Shown piece after piece: positions 8,370 to 15,735 of a stretch of 22,499 nucleotides of DNA. Positions within the stretch are counted from its first letter, which is position 1, and every line of letters begins with the position of its first letter. This DNA is from JADJTT01 sp049306275 (lineage in GTDB: Bacteria; Bacteroidota; Bacteroidia; Chitinophagales; Saprospiraceae). Where the stretch lies: the NCBI GenBank assembly GCA_049306275.1, contig JBAQQB010000048.1:1-22499 (forward strand). Reading direction: 5' to 3'. The notes beneath the pieces were generated by a model. The model worked only from the letters and a program-made list of their open reading frames with translations, did not search any database and had not been told where the DNA came from. Both the position numbers and the translations under genes were made by a program.

Positions 8370-8474
8370 GACTTAAGTATGAATGGTGGTTCACTGCAAC
8401 TACCCAACCCTGCAAACCCTACAGCTGTAAATTTAGTGATTTGTATGCAAGTTATGGCCTCGGCGCAGTAATTT
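8370..8474. other. Intergenic gap upstream of the glycoside hydrolase
   Basis: This 105-bp gap lies between two minus-strand genes. On the minus strand it contains TAGGGTTTG (around 8412-8420), which resembles the -7 consensus but with three rather than two spacer bases, so it is only a weak promoter candidate. No hairpin terminator was recognised. Confidence 0.25.
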
Positions 8475-9071
8475 TCAATCCTGTTTTGGCTTATACAGAA
8501 TAATTATCTGCACAAGAATAGCCATCAGTACTAAAAATATTATCTCAACCTGAGTGAATAGGTCGATGGTCTCCATTGTTTCATTACTTAGCGCCATTTG
8601 CCTTCTCCCTTCCTCGAGCTGAACTTTCGACAAGTCATAAAGATTGCGAATGATCTCGTTTATGCTGTTCTGTGCATCAGCATTATTGCTGAATTCTGAA
8701 TGGACAAATTCTTTTTCCAGACCTTCCAGGTTTTTTAATTCGCCTTTCAGATCGGTGAAAAACTTTTGTTCCTTATTGGTGAGCTTTGTCTGTCCGTATT
8801 TTTCCAATAAAATTCCAATCCCTTCATTGATTTTGTCGTTCTTTTGCAGGAAGAACATTGAATCCGCCATTGCCAGGGCGATTTCCTTTTCCCGAATCGA
8901 CAGTAATATTTCGAATATCAGATCATTTGCGACAATCCTGTCCTCATAAATTGTCACGACTGAATATCTCAATTTATTGAAGTTGTTCTTGTCTATCAGG
9001 TTTGTTGTCAGGATAATTGCAAAAACCAGTAAGATACTTGCAGTCCACTTGATTTTGTTGAATAAAGTCAT
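8475..9071 (-). CDS. Small membrane protein with MCP-type four-helix-bundle sensor domain
   Basis: A 198-residue protein with one transmembrane helix at about 9-27, a mostly helical periplasmic segment of roughly 145 residues rich in Glu, Lys, Leu and Asn, and a second transmembrane helix at about 174-193 followed by a short basic tail (YKPKQD). The layout and the stretch KLRYSVVTIYEDRIVANDLIFEIL resemble the four-helix-bundle ligand-binding domain of chemoreceptors (4HB_MCP). Nothing follows the second helix: no HAMP, kinase, cyclase or methyl-accepting region. Either it is a free-standing sensor acting through a partner or the remnant of a longer receptor. No downstream frame encodes a signalling domain, and similar short proteins are, as far as I recall, seen in other Bacteroidota. 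Lys and Asn are frequent and the DNA is A+T-rich, like the hydrolase gene downstream. Confidence 0.75.
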   Translation of the reverse strand: MTLFNKIKWTASILLVFAIILTTNLIDKNNFNKLRYSVVTIYEDRIVANDLIFEILLSIREKEIALAMADSMFFLQKNDKINEGIGILLEKYGQTKLTNKEQKFFTDLKGELKNLEGLEKEFVHSEFSNNADAQNSINEIIRNLYDLSKVQLEEGRRQMALSNETMETIDLFTQVEIIFLVLMAILVQIIILYKPKQD

Positions 9072-9129
9072 ATAGCTGATTTTTGACTATGTCATTTTCT
9101 TTGAAACGCCGCCTTCCCGCACAGCTCTC

Positions 9130-9137
9130 CAAATATA
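9130..9137 (-). promoter_or_regulatory. Bacteroidota -7 element of the four-helix-bundle protein gene
   Basis: The minus strand reads TATATTTG, an exact TAnnTTTG match about 59 nt upstream of the ATG at 9071. A TTTG lies further upstream (9164-9167) but its 26-nt spacing is longer than usual for a -33 box. Confidence 0.45.
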
Positions 9138-9183
9138 CACCATACACCCATATTTGTTCTCCCCAAAGACGCCACTTTTTCCC

Positions 9184-9191
9184 TACCTTTA
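9184..9191 (+). promoter_or_regulatory. Likely -7 element of the secreted nuclease gene
   Basis: TACCTTTA differs from TAnnTTTG only in the last base and lies 23 nt before the ATG at 9215. The divergent promoter of the four-helix-bundle gene is about 50 bp away, so both promoters share a 143-bp gap. Confidence 0.4.
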
Positions 9192-9214
9192 TCCTCAACT
9201 ATTCAACTTAACTC

Positions 9215-11197
9215 ATGTTCACTCGCCTCCTCCTTTTTTCATTCCTCCTCCTGGCCGCCAGCCTGGCAACGGCCCAACCCCTCCTCATCAACGAACTGGA
9301 TTGCGATACCCCCGGTATCGACGACCTGGAATTCGTCGAAATCAAATCAGCCACGCCTTTCTTCGACCTCGATGGCTATGTGCTGGTCTTCTTCAACGGC
9401 TCCGCCGCCGGGGGCAATACGAGCTACCTGGCCCTCGGCCTCGACGGCTATTCTACCGATATCAACGGCTTGCTGCTTATGGGCAGCACCACGGTCGTGC
9501 CTTCGCCGCAATACCTCATCCCGGCCAACGTGATACAGAACGGCGCCGACGCCGTGGCAATCTATGTGGGCAGCGCCACCGATTTCCCTGAAGGTACCCC
9601 CGCCTTCGCCGATGGAACGCTGGTCGATGTCCTGATCTACGGCACCAACGACCCAGATGCCACCGATCTGATCGCTATTTTCCAGGCCTTCAACCCTACC
9701 ATCCAGCAGATCAACGAAGGACCCGGCAATAACCCGGTCTCCATTCAGCGCGATAACGATGGCGCTTACTACACCGGCACGCCCACGCCCCGCCAGCTCA
9801 ACGACGGCAGCGGAATCGTGCTCAATGGGTTCAAAACCTCCGTGGCTCAGGACAAATACGACGAAGGCGATACCCTCCATATCGTCTTTTCTACGGAACA
9901 AAACCTGATCTCAGACCTCACCGTCTCCTTCTCCCTGAGCAACGGAGGTTTCACCCCCGCCGACTTCACCGGAGATACCTCGCTGTTCATCCCGGCCGGA
10001 CAAAATTCCGCCACGGCCGTCATCTCCCTCACTGACGATGCACTCGACGAAGGCGACGAGGTCATGGTCATCCGCCTTGCCGCCCTGCCTGCCGATTTTT
10101 TGATTTTCAACGACAATATCCCCATCCGGGCAGTGGATAACGACTTCCAGGTGGCGCCTTTCGGCACGCCCATCGACCCGACCTACGGGGTGGTATCTTC
10201 TACCCAGCCACCCGGCTATTACAACAGCCTGAACGGACTGTCGGGCGAAGCCCTGCGCGACGCCCTGCAAGCCATCATCGCCGATTCTTCGGTGGTCAGG
10301 GGACAAACCTATGCCGATGTGATCGAGATCGTGAGGGAAGCCGACCAGAACCCGCTCAACAGCAACCAGGTCTGGTTGGTCTACCTGGAAAAGGGCTGGC
10401 CCAAAATCGACTTTCAGACTTCTTCCAACAACACAGGGGTCTGGAACCGGGAACACACCTTCCCGCGCTCCCGCGGCGGCTTCGACAGCATCGCCGCCGA
10501 CACCACCGCCGATGGCAAAGACCTGTTCTGGCCCACCAACGCCGACTCCACCCGCCACGCCAACTCCGACGCCCACGGCATCCGGGCGGTCGACGCTGCG
10601 GAAAATATCGCCAGAGGCAACCAGTTCTACGGCCAATACGCAGGTCCTCCCGGAACCCAGGGCGGCTTCAAAGGCGATGTGGCCCGCGGCATCTTCTACC
10701 TGGTCGTCCGCTACAACGGCCTGGAGGTCGTCAACGGCTTCCCCGAAGACACCACCGGCCTGTTCGGCGACCTGGCCACCCTCCTCGACTGGCACCGCAA
10801 CGACCCGCCCGACGACTACGAAATGAACCGGAATAACGTGGTCTTCTCCTGGCAACGCAACCGCAACCCCTTCATCGACCTCCCCAACCTGGTAGAATAC
10901 CTCTGGGGCGACAGCACCTCCTTCACCTGGCAACAACCCGTAAATACGAATTCGCCAGCACAGCAACCTGTCCGCATCTTCCCCAATCCCGCAAAAGACA
11001 AAGTAAATATCGAAGGCATCCCCACCCCTTCGGTCATCGAAATCATCAACCTCCAGGGCCAAACCCTCCGGACCTACGATGCAAAAATGGAAACCATCAC
11101 CCTCGATCTCCAGCTTCCTCCTGCTGTCTATTTTCTGAAAATAACAAATCAAAAAAATACCACTGTCATCCCTTTTCTAATTACCATGGATCGTTAA
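9215..11197 (+). CDS. Secreted endonuclease I family nuclease with lamin-tail-like, Calx-beta-like and T9SS domains
   Basis: A 660-residue exported protein. The signal peptide is 1-20 (ending ATA-Q). Residues about 21-200 resemble a lamin-tail domain (LLINELDCDTPGIDDLEFVE, a wording common before extracellular nucleases). Residues about 203-312 look like a Calx-beta-type beta-sandwich (DEGDTLHIVF, FIPAGQNSATAVISLTDD, DEGDEVMVIRL). The nuclease domain covers about 315-565: WNREHTFPRSRG with probable catalytic His414 (a His-Me finger motif), GDVARGIFYLVVRY (487-500), and WQRNRNPFIDLPNLVEYLWG (546-565), all hallmarks of Endonuclease I (EndA/NucM) enzymes. Residues about 585-660 are a T9SS sorting domain (VRIFPNPAKDKVNIEG). 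The expected role is extracellular DNA degradation for phosphate or nucleotide supply, or biofilm turnover. It stands alone, with a divergent neighbour upstream and a convergent one downstream. Confidence 0.93.
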   Translation: MFTRLLLFSFLLLAASLATAQPLLINELDCDTPGIDDLEFVEIKSATPFFDLDGYVLVFFNGSAAGGNTSYLALGLDGYSTDINGLLLMGSTTVVPSPQYLIPANVIQNGADAVAIYVGSATDFPEGTPAFADGTLVDVLIYGTNDPDATDLIAIFQAFNPTIQQINEGPGNNPVSIQRDNDGAYYTGTPTPRQLNDGSGIVLNGFKTSVAQDKYDEGDTLHIVFSTEQNLISDLTVSFSLSNGGFTPADFTGDTSLFIPAGQNSATAVISLTDDALDEGDEVMVIRLAALPADFLIFNDNIPIRAVDNDFQVAPFGTPIDPTYGVVSSTQPPGYYNSLNGLSGEALRDALQAIIADSSVVRGQTYADVIEIVREADQNPLNSNQVWLVYLEKGWPKIDFQTSSNNTGVWNREHTFPRSRGGFDSIAADTTADGKDLFWPTNADSTRHANSDAHGIRAVDAAENIARGNQFYGQYAGPPGTQGGFKGDVARGIFYLVVRYNGLEVVNGFPEDTTGLFGDLATLLDWHRNDPPDDYEMNRNNVVFSWQRNRNPFIDLPNLVEYLWGDSTSFTWQQPVNTNSPAQQPVRIFPNPAKDKVNIEGIPTPSVIEIINLQGQTLRTYDAKMETITLDLQLPPAVYFLKITNQKNTTVIPFLITMDR

Positions 11198-11518
11198 AAC
11201 CATCCGGCCTTAGCTGGTTTGCCGTGAAGAAACCGGCTGGAATGAAGCCCCATTCTACGGGCCATCTCCTGAAGACCGGATGCAGGCTGGCTACTGTTTG
11301 AGCAAAATGAATACAGGGCTTCCCTCCAACTTCCCGTGCGAGTTTAGCCAGCCCGGCGTAATGAAAGCCGGTTTTAGGCAAAGCAGCGAAAGCCTTGAAT
11401 TTTTTGGTTCTTTTTGTTTCAAGACAAAAAGAACATGCTATGCAAAGCACTGACATGCAGCTAATTGCAAACGGCTCGTTAATCTTTTTTCACCGCTACG
11501 AACGCTACGTCAGCCCGG
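11198..11518. other. Intergenic region between nuclease and uvrB, no supported gene
   Basis: This gap lies between two convergent genes. A minus-strand open frame (11181-11456) crosses the hairpin at 11407 and overlaps the nuclease stop codon; it shows no recognisable family, so I do not call it. AAACCGGCT at 11230-11238 and its complement AGCCGGTTT at 11366-11374 form a distant inverted pair of unclear meaning. Confidence 0.35.
11407..11434. terminator. Hairpin, possible bidirectional terminator
   Basis: GTTCTTTTTGT and ACAAAAAGAAC are perfect 11-bp arms around a TTCAAG loop, preceded by TTTTTG on the + strand. The stem is A+T-rich, so it is a weak classical terminator. It lies about 210 bp past the nuclease stop and 120 bp beyond the uvrB stop, between convergent genes. 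Confidence 0.4.
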
Positions 11519-11548
11519 CATGTGTCGAAGAGGACTTCGACACTACAA
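11519..11548 (-). repeat. Dispersed hairpin repeat, copy 1
   Basis: A 30-nt unit whose core is GTGTCGAAG-AGGA-CTTCGACAC (9-bp perfect arms, 4-nt loop), ending in TACAA. It sits 5 bp beyond the uvrB stop codon. It differs by one base from the reverse complement of the copy at 16840-16869. It could act as a terminator or RNA-stabilising stem for uvrB. Confidence 0.75.
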
Positions 11549-11553
11549 CTCTT

Positions 11554-13569
11554 TCACAGCCTCTTCCTCAACTCCATCATCTCATCCCTATACTGCGCCG
11601 CCGACATAAAATCCAGATCCTTGGCGGCTTCCTTCATCTTTTTCTCCACGTCCTGGATCATCTTCTCGATCTGTTCACGGCTGGCGTATTGCAGCACGGG
11701 GTCAGCCGCGAGGCTGGGCTTCTCGGGCTCGACGTAGGCTCTGGCCGCCGCTCCGCCCCGGATGTCGAGGATGGAGCTTTGCAGCAGGATTTCCTCCCGC
11801 GTCTTGCTCACCGTGCGCGGCGTGATGCCGTGCTCTTCGTTGTAGGCCATCTGTATTGCCCGGCGGCGGTTGGTTTCGTCGATGGTGCGCTGCATGCTGT
11901 CGGTGATCTTATCGGCGTAAAAGATCACTATGCCGCTGGCGTTGCGCGCGGCGCGGCCGGCCGTCTGCGTCAGCGAGCGGTCGTTGCGCAGGAAGCCCTC
12001 CTTGTCGGCGTCGAGGATGGCGACGAGCGATACCTCGGGCAAGTCAAGGCCCTCCCGCAGCAGGTTGACGCCCACCAGCACGTCGAACTCGCCCAGGCGC
12101 AGGTCGCGGATGATCTCGGTGCGCTCCATGGTCTCCACCTCGGAGTGGATGTAGCGAACGTTGATGTTCATGCGGGTGAGGTATTTGGTCAGCTCTTCGG
12201 CCATGCGCTTGGTCAGGGTGGTCACCAGCACCCGCTCGTTTTTCTTGATGCGGATGCGCACCTCTTCCATCAGGTCGTCGATCTGATTGCTGCTGGGACG
12301 CACTTCGATGGGCGGATCGAGCAGGCCTGTGGGGCGGATCAATTGCTCGACGATCACCCCGCCGGTCTGCTCCAGCTCGTAGTCGCCTGGCGTGGCGCTC
12401 ACGAAGACGACCTGGTTGACCATGGTCTCGAATTCGTTGAAGCTCAGCGGCCGGTTGTCGATCGCGGAGGGCAGGCGGAAGCCGAAGTTGACGAGGTTGT
12501 TCTTGCGCGCGCGGTCGCCCCCCCACATGCCGCGCACCTGGGGTATGGTGGCATGGCTCTCGTCGATGACCATGAGGTAGTCGTCGGGGAAATAATCCAG
12601 CAGGCAGAAGGGCCGGGTGCCGGGCATGCGGCCGTCGAAAAAGCGGCTGTAGTTCTCCACCCCGCTGCAATACCCCAGCTCCTTGATCATCTCCAGGTCG
12701 AAGGTGGTGCGCTCCTTGATGCGCCGGGCTTCCAGCAGGCGCCCCTCCGATTCGAAATACTTGACCTGCTGGGTCATCTCATCCTGAATCTCCCGGATGA
12801 TCTGGTGCAGCCGCTCCTTCGGCGCCACATAGAGGTTGGCGGGGAAAATGGCGGCGTCTTCCAGCTCGGTGATCCGCATATTCGACTCGACTTCGATCTG
12901 CTCGATCATCTCTATTTCGTCGCCGAAAAAGGTGATGCGGTAGCCGTAATCCACATACGGCAGGTTGACCGACACAGTGTCGCCCTTCACCCGGAAGGTA
13001 GCGCGCTTGAAGTCGATCTCGGTGCGCGAATAGAGGCTTTCCACCAGCTTGTACAGGAAAGCATTTCTCGAAATCGTCTGCCCTTTATGTATGCGGATGA
13101 TGCTGGTTTTGTAGTCCTCCGGGTTGCCCATACCGTAGATGCACGACACCGAAGCCACGATGATGATATCCCTGCGCCCCGACAGCAGCGAGGAGGTCGC
13201 TCGCAGCCTTAGTTTGTCCACCTCTTCATTGATTAAGAGGTCTTTTTCGATAAATGTGTCGGTGACGGAGATATAAGCTTCGGGCTGGTAGTAGTCGTAG
13301 TACGATACGAAGTATTCCACGGCGTTGTCGGGAAAAAACTCCCTGAACTCCCCGTACAGCTGCGCCGTCAGGGTCTTGTTGTGGGTCAGCACCAGCGTAG
13401 GCCGGTTGAGCTGCGCAATCGCGTTGGCGATGGTGAAGGTCTTGCCGGAGCCGGTCACGCCCAGCAACACCTGCGCGCGCTCGCCGCCTTCGACGCCTTC
13501 TATGAGTTGTTTGATCGCCTGCGGCTGGTCGCCGGTGGGTTGGAAATGGGAGACGAGTTTGAAAGCCAT
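11554..13569 (-). CDS. uvrB: UvrABC excinuclease subunit B
   Basis: A 671-residue nucleotide excision repair protein, close to the roughly 673 residues of E. coli UvrB. It receives damaged DNA from UvrA, verifies the lesion by strand opening, and recruits UvrC for dual incision. Walker A is GVTGSGKT at 37-44; the damage-verifying beta-hairpin region is YYDYYQPEAYI at about 90-100; Walker B is DESHAT at 336-341. Helicase motifs V and VI appear in GVNLLREGLDLPEVSLVAIL and QTAGRAARN. The C-terminal UVR domain (about 631-666, REQIEKMIQDVEKKMKEAAK) binds UvrC. The start MAFKLVSHFQPTGDQPQAI matches the usual UvrB N-terminus. uvrA and uvrC are not in the window. It is followed by the dispersed hairpin repeat and preceded by a mirrored octamer array. 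Confidence 0.98.
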   Translation of the reverse strand: MAFKLVSHFQPTGDQPQAIKQLIEGVEGGERAQVLLGVTGSGKTFTIANAIAQLNRPTLVLTHNKTLTAQLYGEFREFFPDNAVEYFVSYYDYYQPEAYISVTDTFIEKDLLINEEVDKLRLRATSSLLSGRRDIIIVASVSCIYGMGNPEDYKTSIIRIHKGQTISRNAFLYKLVESLYSRTEIDFKRATFRVKGDTVSVNLPYVDYGYRITFFGDEIEMIEQIEVESNMRITELEDAAIFPANLYVAPKERLHQIIREIQDEMTQQVKYFESEGRLLEARRIKERTTFDLEMIKELGYCSGVENYSRFFDGRMPGTRPFCLLDYFPDDYLMVIDESHATIPQVRGMWGGDRARKNNLVNFGFRLPSAIDNRPLSFNEFETMVNQVVFVSATPGDYELEQTGGVIVEQLIRPTGLLDPPIEVRPSSNQIDDLMEEVRIRIKKNERVLVTTLTKRMAEELTKYLTRMNINVRYIHSEVETMERTEIIRDLRLGEFDVLVGVNLLREGLDLPEVSLVAILDADKEGFLRNDRSLTQTAGRAARNASGIVIFYADKITDSMQRTIDETNRRRAIQMAYNEEHGITPRTVSKTREEILLQSSILDIRGGAAARAYVEPEKPSLAADPVLQYASREQIEKMIQDVEKKMKEAAKDLDFMSAAQYRDEMMELRKRL

Positions 13570-13601
13570 GGATGGTATGTTGAGCAGTGTATTTTGAACA
13601 A

Positions 13602-13665
13602 GATGAAAAGGTGAGAAGTTGAAAAGTGGACTCCACTTCTCAACTTCTCACCTCCTCCACTTTTC
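13602..13665. repeat. Mirrored 8-bp tandem array between O-methyltransferase and uvrB
   Basis: The stretch parses into consecutive 8-bp units: GATGAAAA, GGTGAGAA, GTTGAAAA, GTGGACTC, CACTTCTC, AACTTCTC, ACCTCCTC, CACTTTTC. The second half is the inverted complement of the first: arms 13610-13629 and 13633-13652 pair over 20 bp with one mismatch and a 3-nt loop. It contains the stop codon of the O-methyltransferase gene, and could fold into a long hairpin in the mRNA between that gene and uvrB. Confidence 0.7.
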
Positions 13666-14284
13666 TGACCATCATCACCCCATCCCTCACCGCCAACAGC
13701 GCGTTTTCGACCCTGGGATCATCGTGTACTTTCTGGTTGAAAGCGCGGATGGCCTGGGTGTCGGGGTCCTTTGCGCCGCTCATCACCTTGCCGTCCCAGA
13801 GGGTGTTGTCGGCCAGGAGAAAGCCGCCGGGACGCAGGCGGTCGAAGACCAGGTCATACAGCGCCGTATAATCGGTTTTTCCCGCATCGATGAACACGAG
13901 GTCCCAGGTCTCATCCAGGGTGGGTATGACGTCGAAGGCGTCGCCGATATGGGCGGTGATCTTGTGTGAGATGCCTGCTTTCGCAAAATATTTTTTCCCG
14001 AAATGCGCCAGTTCGGCGTTGGCCTCAATGGTGTGCAGCATGCCGCCCTCCGGCAGCCCCTCTGCCAGGCAGATCGCGCTGTAGCCGGTGAAGGTGCCGA
14101 TCTCCAGCACCCGCTTCGGCCGCATCATCAGGCTGAGAAAGCGAAGGAATTGCCCCTGCAGCCGTCCCGACGCCATCTGCGGCGCCAGGGTCTTCAAATG
14201 CGTCTCCCGCTCCAGCTCGTACAACACGCTGTCGAGCGGAGAGGTAAATGATTCACAGAATTTGCTAAGCTGTCGTAAATTCAT
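13640..14284 (-). CDS. SAM-dependent O-methyltransferase (catechol O-methyltransferase-like, class I)
   Basis: A 214-residue cytoplasmic enzyme. The Rossmann glycine motif VLEIGTFTGYSA (59-70) binds S-adenosylmethionine; acidic HTIEAN near 84-89 contacts the ribose; metal-site residues fit FIDAGKTDY (131-139) and ADNTLWDG (158-165), the order found in Mg-dependent caffeoyl-CoA/catechol O-methyltransferases. The physiological substrate is unknown. The ATG overlaps the stop codon of the upstream transporter gene by 4 bp (ATGA), so translation is probably coupled. The last residues (about RKVEEVRS) are encoded inside a mirrored octamer array, so the C-terminus appears to be repeat-derived. Confidence 0.92.
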   Translation of the reverse strand: MNLRQLSKFCESFTSPLDSVLYELERETHLKTLAPQMASGRLQGQFLRFLSLMMRPKRVLEIGTFTGYSAICLAEGLPEGGMLHTIEANAELAHFGKKYFAKAGISHKITAHIGDAFDVIPTLDETWDLVFIDAGKTDYTALYDLVFDRLRPGGFLLADNTLWDGKVMSGAKDPDTQAIRAFNQKVHDDPRVENALLAVRDGVMMVRKVEEVRS

Positions 14285-15180
14285 ATCTCTTCACTCTTCA
14301 CTCTTCTCTTAATCACCGGATAGCTGAAAACCGCCGCCAAAATAATTAACACCCCCAGATAAAATCCGGGCGACAGCTCTTTGTTCTCTCTCAAAATCAA
14401 CCACGCCAGGGCGATGCCGTAGACTGGCTCCAGGTTGATGACGAGGTTGGCGCCGAAGGCCGAGAGGTGGTGCAGGGCCCGCAGCGACAGGATATACGGA
14501 AGAGTGGTGCACAGGAGCGCCAGGACCAGCAGGTAGCCCAGATCGAGCCAGCTGGGCCAGAAGACCAGGCCGGGATTTTGCGAAAAGAAAAAGGGGAGAA
14601 GCAGGCTCAGAAATATCCAGGAGCTGCCCAGCTCCAGGAAGGTGATCTGGTAGGGATGTGCCTTCGTCACCATCTTCTTGTTGAGCGTGCCGAAGGTAGC
14701 GGCCAGGAGCGCGGCGGCCAGGCCCGCCCAAAACCCGTTCATCATCGAAAAATCCAGATTGCTGACAATGAGCATCATACCGGGGATGATCAGCAGACCC
14801 AGGAAAATCTCGTAGCCCTTGATCCGCTGCCGCAAGAAAAGCGGCTCTAAAAACGCCGTGAAAAACGAAGTGGTCGCCATGCAGATCAGGGCTACCGATG
14901 CGTTGGCCAGTTTGATCGCTCCGTAAAAAGCCAGCCAATGTAGCGCAACTAATACGCCGATACCCATATATTGCAGTGCCAAACGGCGCGGCATCTCCCG
15001 GAAGGTTTTGAGGGACCGCATCAGGAGCAGCAGGCTGAGCGGCGTGATCAGCACCCGCCACCACACCAGTACCAGGGCCGACAGCTGGATCAGATCGCCC
15101 AGTATGGCAGTGAAACCCCAGAGGAAGACGGCGAGGTGCAGTTCGAGATTGGCGCGGCGTTCGGCTTGCATAGCTGGCAA
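14281..15180 (-). CDS. EamA/DMT-family transporter (10 TM)
   Basis: A 299-residue inner-membrane protein made of two EamA repeats (about 12-140 and 150-288), each with five predicted helices, as in drug/metabolite transporters of the RhaT/YdcZ type. Examples are LHLAVFLWGFTAILGDLIQL near 14 and the second-half LEPVYGIALAWLILRE, the usual end-repeat signature. The substrate cannot be told from sequence; family members export amino acids, nucleosides or small toxic compounds. It overlaps the O-methyltransferase gene by 4 bp, so the two likely act together. The start is uncertain between Met1 and Met4. The C-terminal KRRVKSEEI is encoded by GAGTGAA heptamer units of the same type as those at 18071-18091. 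Confidence 0.9.
   Translation of the reverse strand: MPAMQAERRANLELHLAVFLWGFTAILGDLIQLSALVLVWWRVLITPLSLLLLMRSLKTFREMPRRLALQYMGIGVLVALHWLAFYGAIKLANASVALICMATTSFFTAFLEPLFLRQRIKGYEIFLGLLIIPGMMLIVSNLDFSMMNGFWAGLAAALLAATFGTLNKKMVTKAHPYQITFLELGSSWIFLSLLLPFFFSQNPGLVFWPSWLDLGYLLVLALLCTTLPYILSLRALHHLSAFGANLVINLEPVYGIALAWLILRENKELSPGFYLGVLIILAAVFSYPVIKRRVKSEEI
14290..14303 (-). repeat. Two GAGTGAA heptamers at the transporter/methyltransferase junction
   Basis: Two exact tandem copies of GAGTGAA on the minus strand, flanked by GAAGAG-like partial units, lie inside the 3' end of the transporter gene just before the start codon of the methyltransferase gene. The same heptamer recurs in the array at 18064-18091. 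Confidence 0.6.
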
Positions 15181-15225
15181 AACAGTTCGGCTCCTGCGTT
15201 GTTGTGTAACCGTTTAACAAAAGAA

Positions 15226-15233
15226 CAAATATT
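15226..15233 (-). promoter_or_regulatory. Weak -7 element candidate for the EamA transporter gene
   Basis: The minus strand reads AATATTTG, one mismatch from TAnnTTTG, about 46 nt upstream of the transporter start. The 82-bp gap is shared with the divergent peroxiredoxin gene, for which I find no good consensus. Confidence 0.25.
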
Positions 15234-15262
15234 TATCCTTTCATTTCTCAAAAAGTAAAACC

Positions 15263-15733
15263 ATGGCACTCAAAGCTGGCGACCAGGCCCCCGACTTCAC
15301 CCTCTACAACAGCGAAAAACAACAGGTTTCGCTGAGCGATTACCGCGGCTCCAACGTGGTCCTGCTCTTCTTCCCCCAGGCTTTCACCGGGGTCTGCACT
15401 ACCGAGCTCTGCACCATGCGCGACGATATCGCTTACTACGAAGGCCTCAACGCCCAGGTTCTCGCTGTGTCGGTCGACTCCATCTTCACCCTTGCCCGTT
15501 TCAAGGAAGACCAGCGCCTGAACTTCCCCCTGCTGTCCGATTTCAACAAGGAGACCGCCATCGCCTACGGCTCCTTCTTCGACGAGTTCGTCTTCGGCAT
15601 GAAAGGCGTGGCCAAACGCTCCGCCTTCGTCATCGATGAAGAAGGCATCATCCGCTACGCCGAAGTGCTCGCCTCCGCCGGCGATTTGCCCAACTTTGAA
15701 GCGGTGAAGGAAACTCTTCAGCAACTTTCTTAG
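15263..15733 (+). CDS. Peroxiredoxin (AhpC/TSA superfamily, PrxQ/AhpE-like)
   Basis: A 156-residue cytoplasmic thiol peroxidase that reduces peroxides. The active-site motif PQAFTGVCTTELC matches PxxxTxxC with peroxidatic Cys45. A second Cys at position 50 gives the C-x4-C spacing of PrxQ/BCP enzymes, where it is the resolving residue, although the wording AFTGVCTTEL and length also recall AhpE and Prx5. Other family signs are GDQAPDFTL near the start, VLLFFP, and the late conserved Arg in KRSAFVID. The electron donor is presumably thioredoxin. It is divergent from the transporter gene and separated from clpS by a mirrored octamer array that probably isolates their transcripts. Confidence 0.93.
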   Translation: MALKAGDQAPDFTLYNSEKQQVSLSDYRGSNVVLLFFPQAFTGVCTTELCTMRDDIAYYEGLNAQVLAVSVDSIFTLARFKEDQRLNFPLLSDFNKETAIAYGSFFDEFVFGMKGVAKRSAFVIDEEGIIRYAEVLASAGDLPNFEAVKETLQQLS

Positions 15734-15735
15734 TT

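Noticed and set aside
9911..11152. 413-codon minus-strand frame opposite the nuclease gene
   Set aside because: It is Val/Gly/Asp-rich antisense with no motif, while the + strand encodes a complete secreted nuclease.
11181..11456. Minus-strand 91-codon frame in the nuclease/uvrB gap
   Set aside because: It crosses the hairpin at 11407, overlaps the nuclease stop codon, lacks a promoter and shows no domain; more likely intergenic sequence.
11395..13212. 605-codon + strand frame opposite uvrB
   Set aside because: uvrB is unmistakable on the other strand; the frame is His/Asp/Leu-rich antisense typical of G+C-rich coding DNA.
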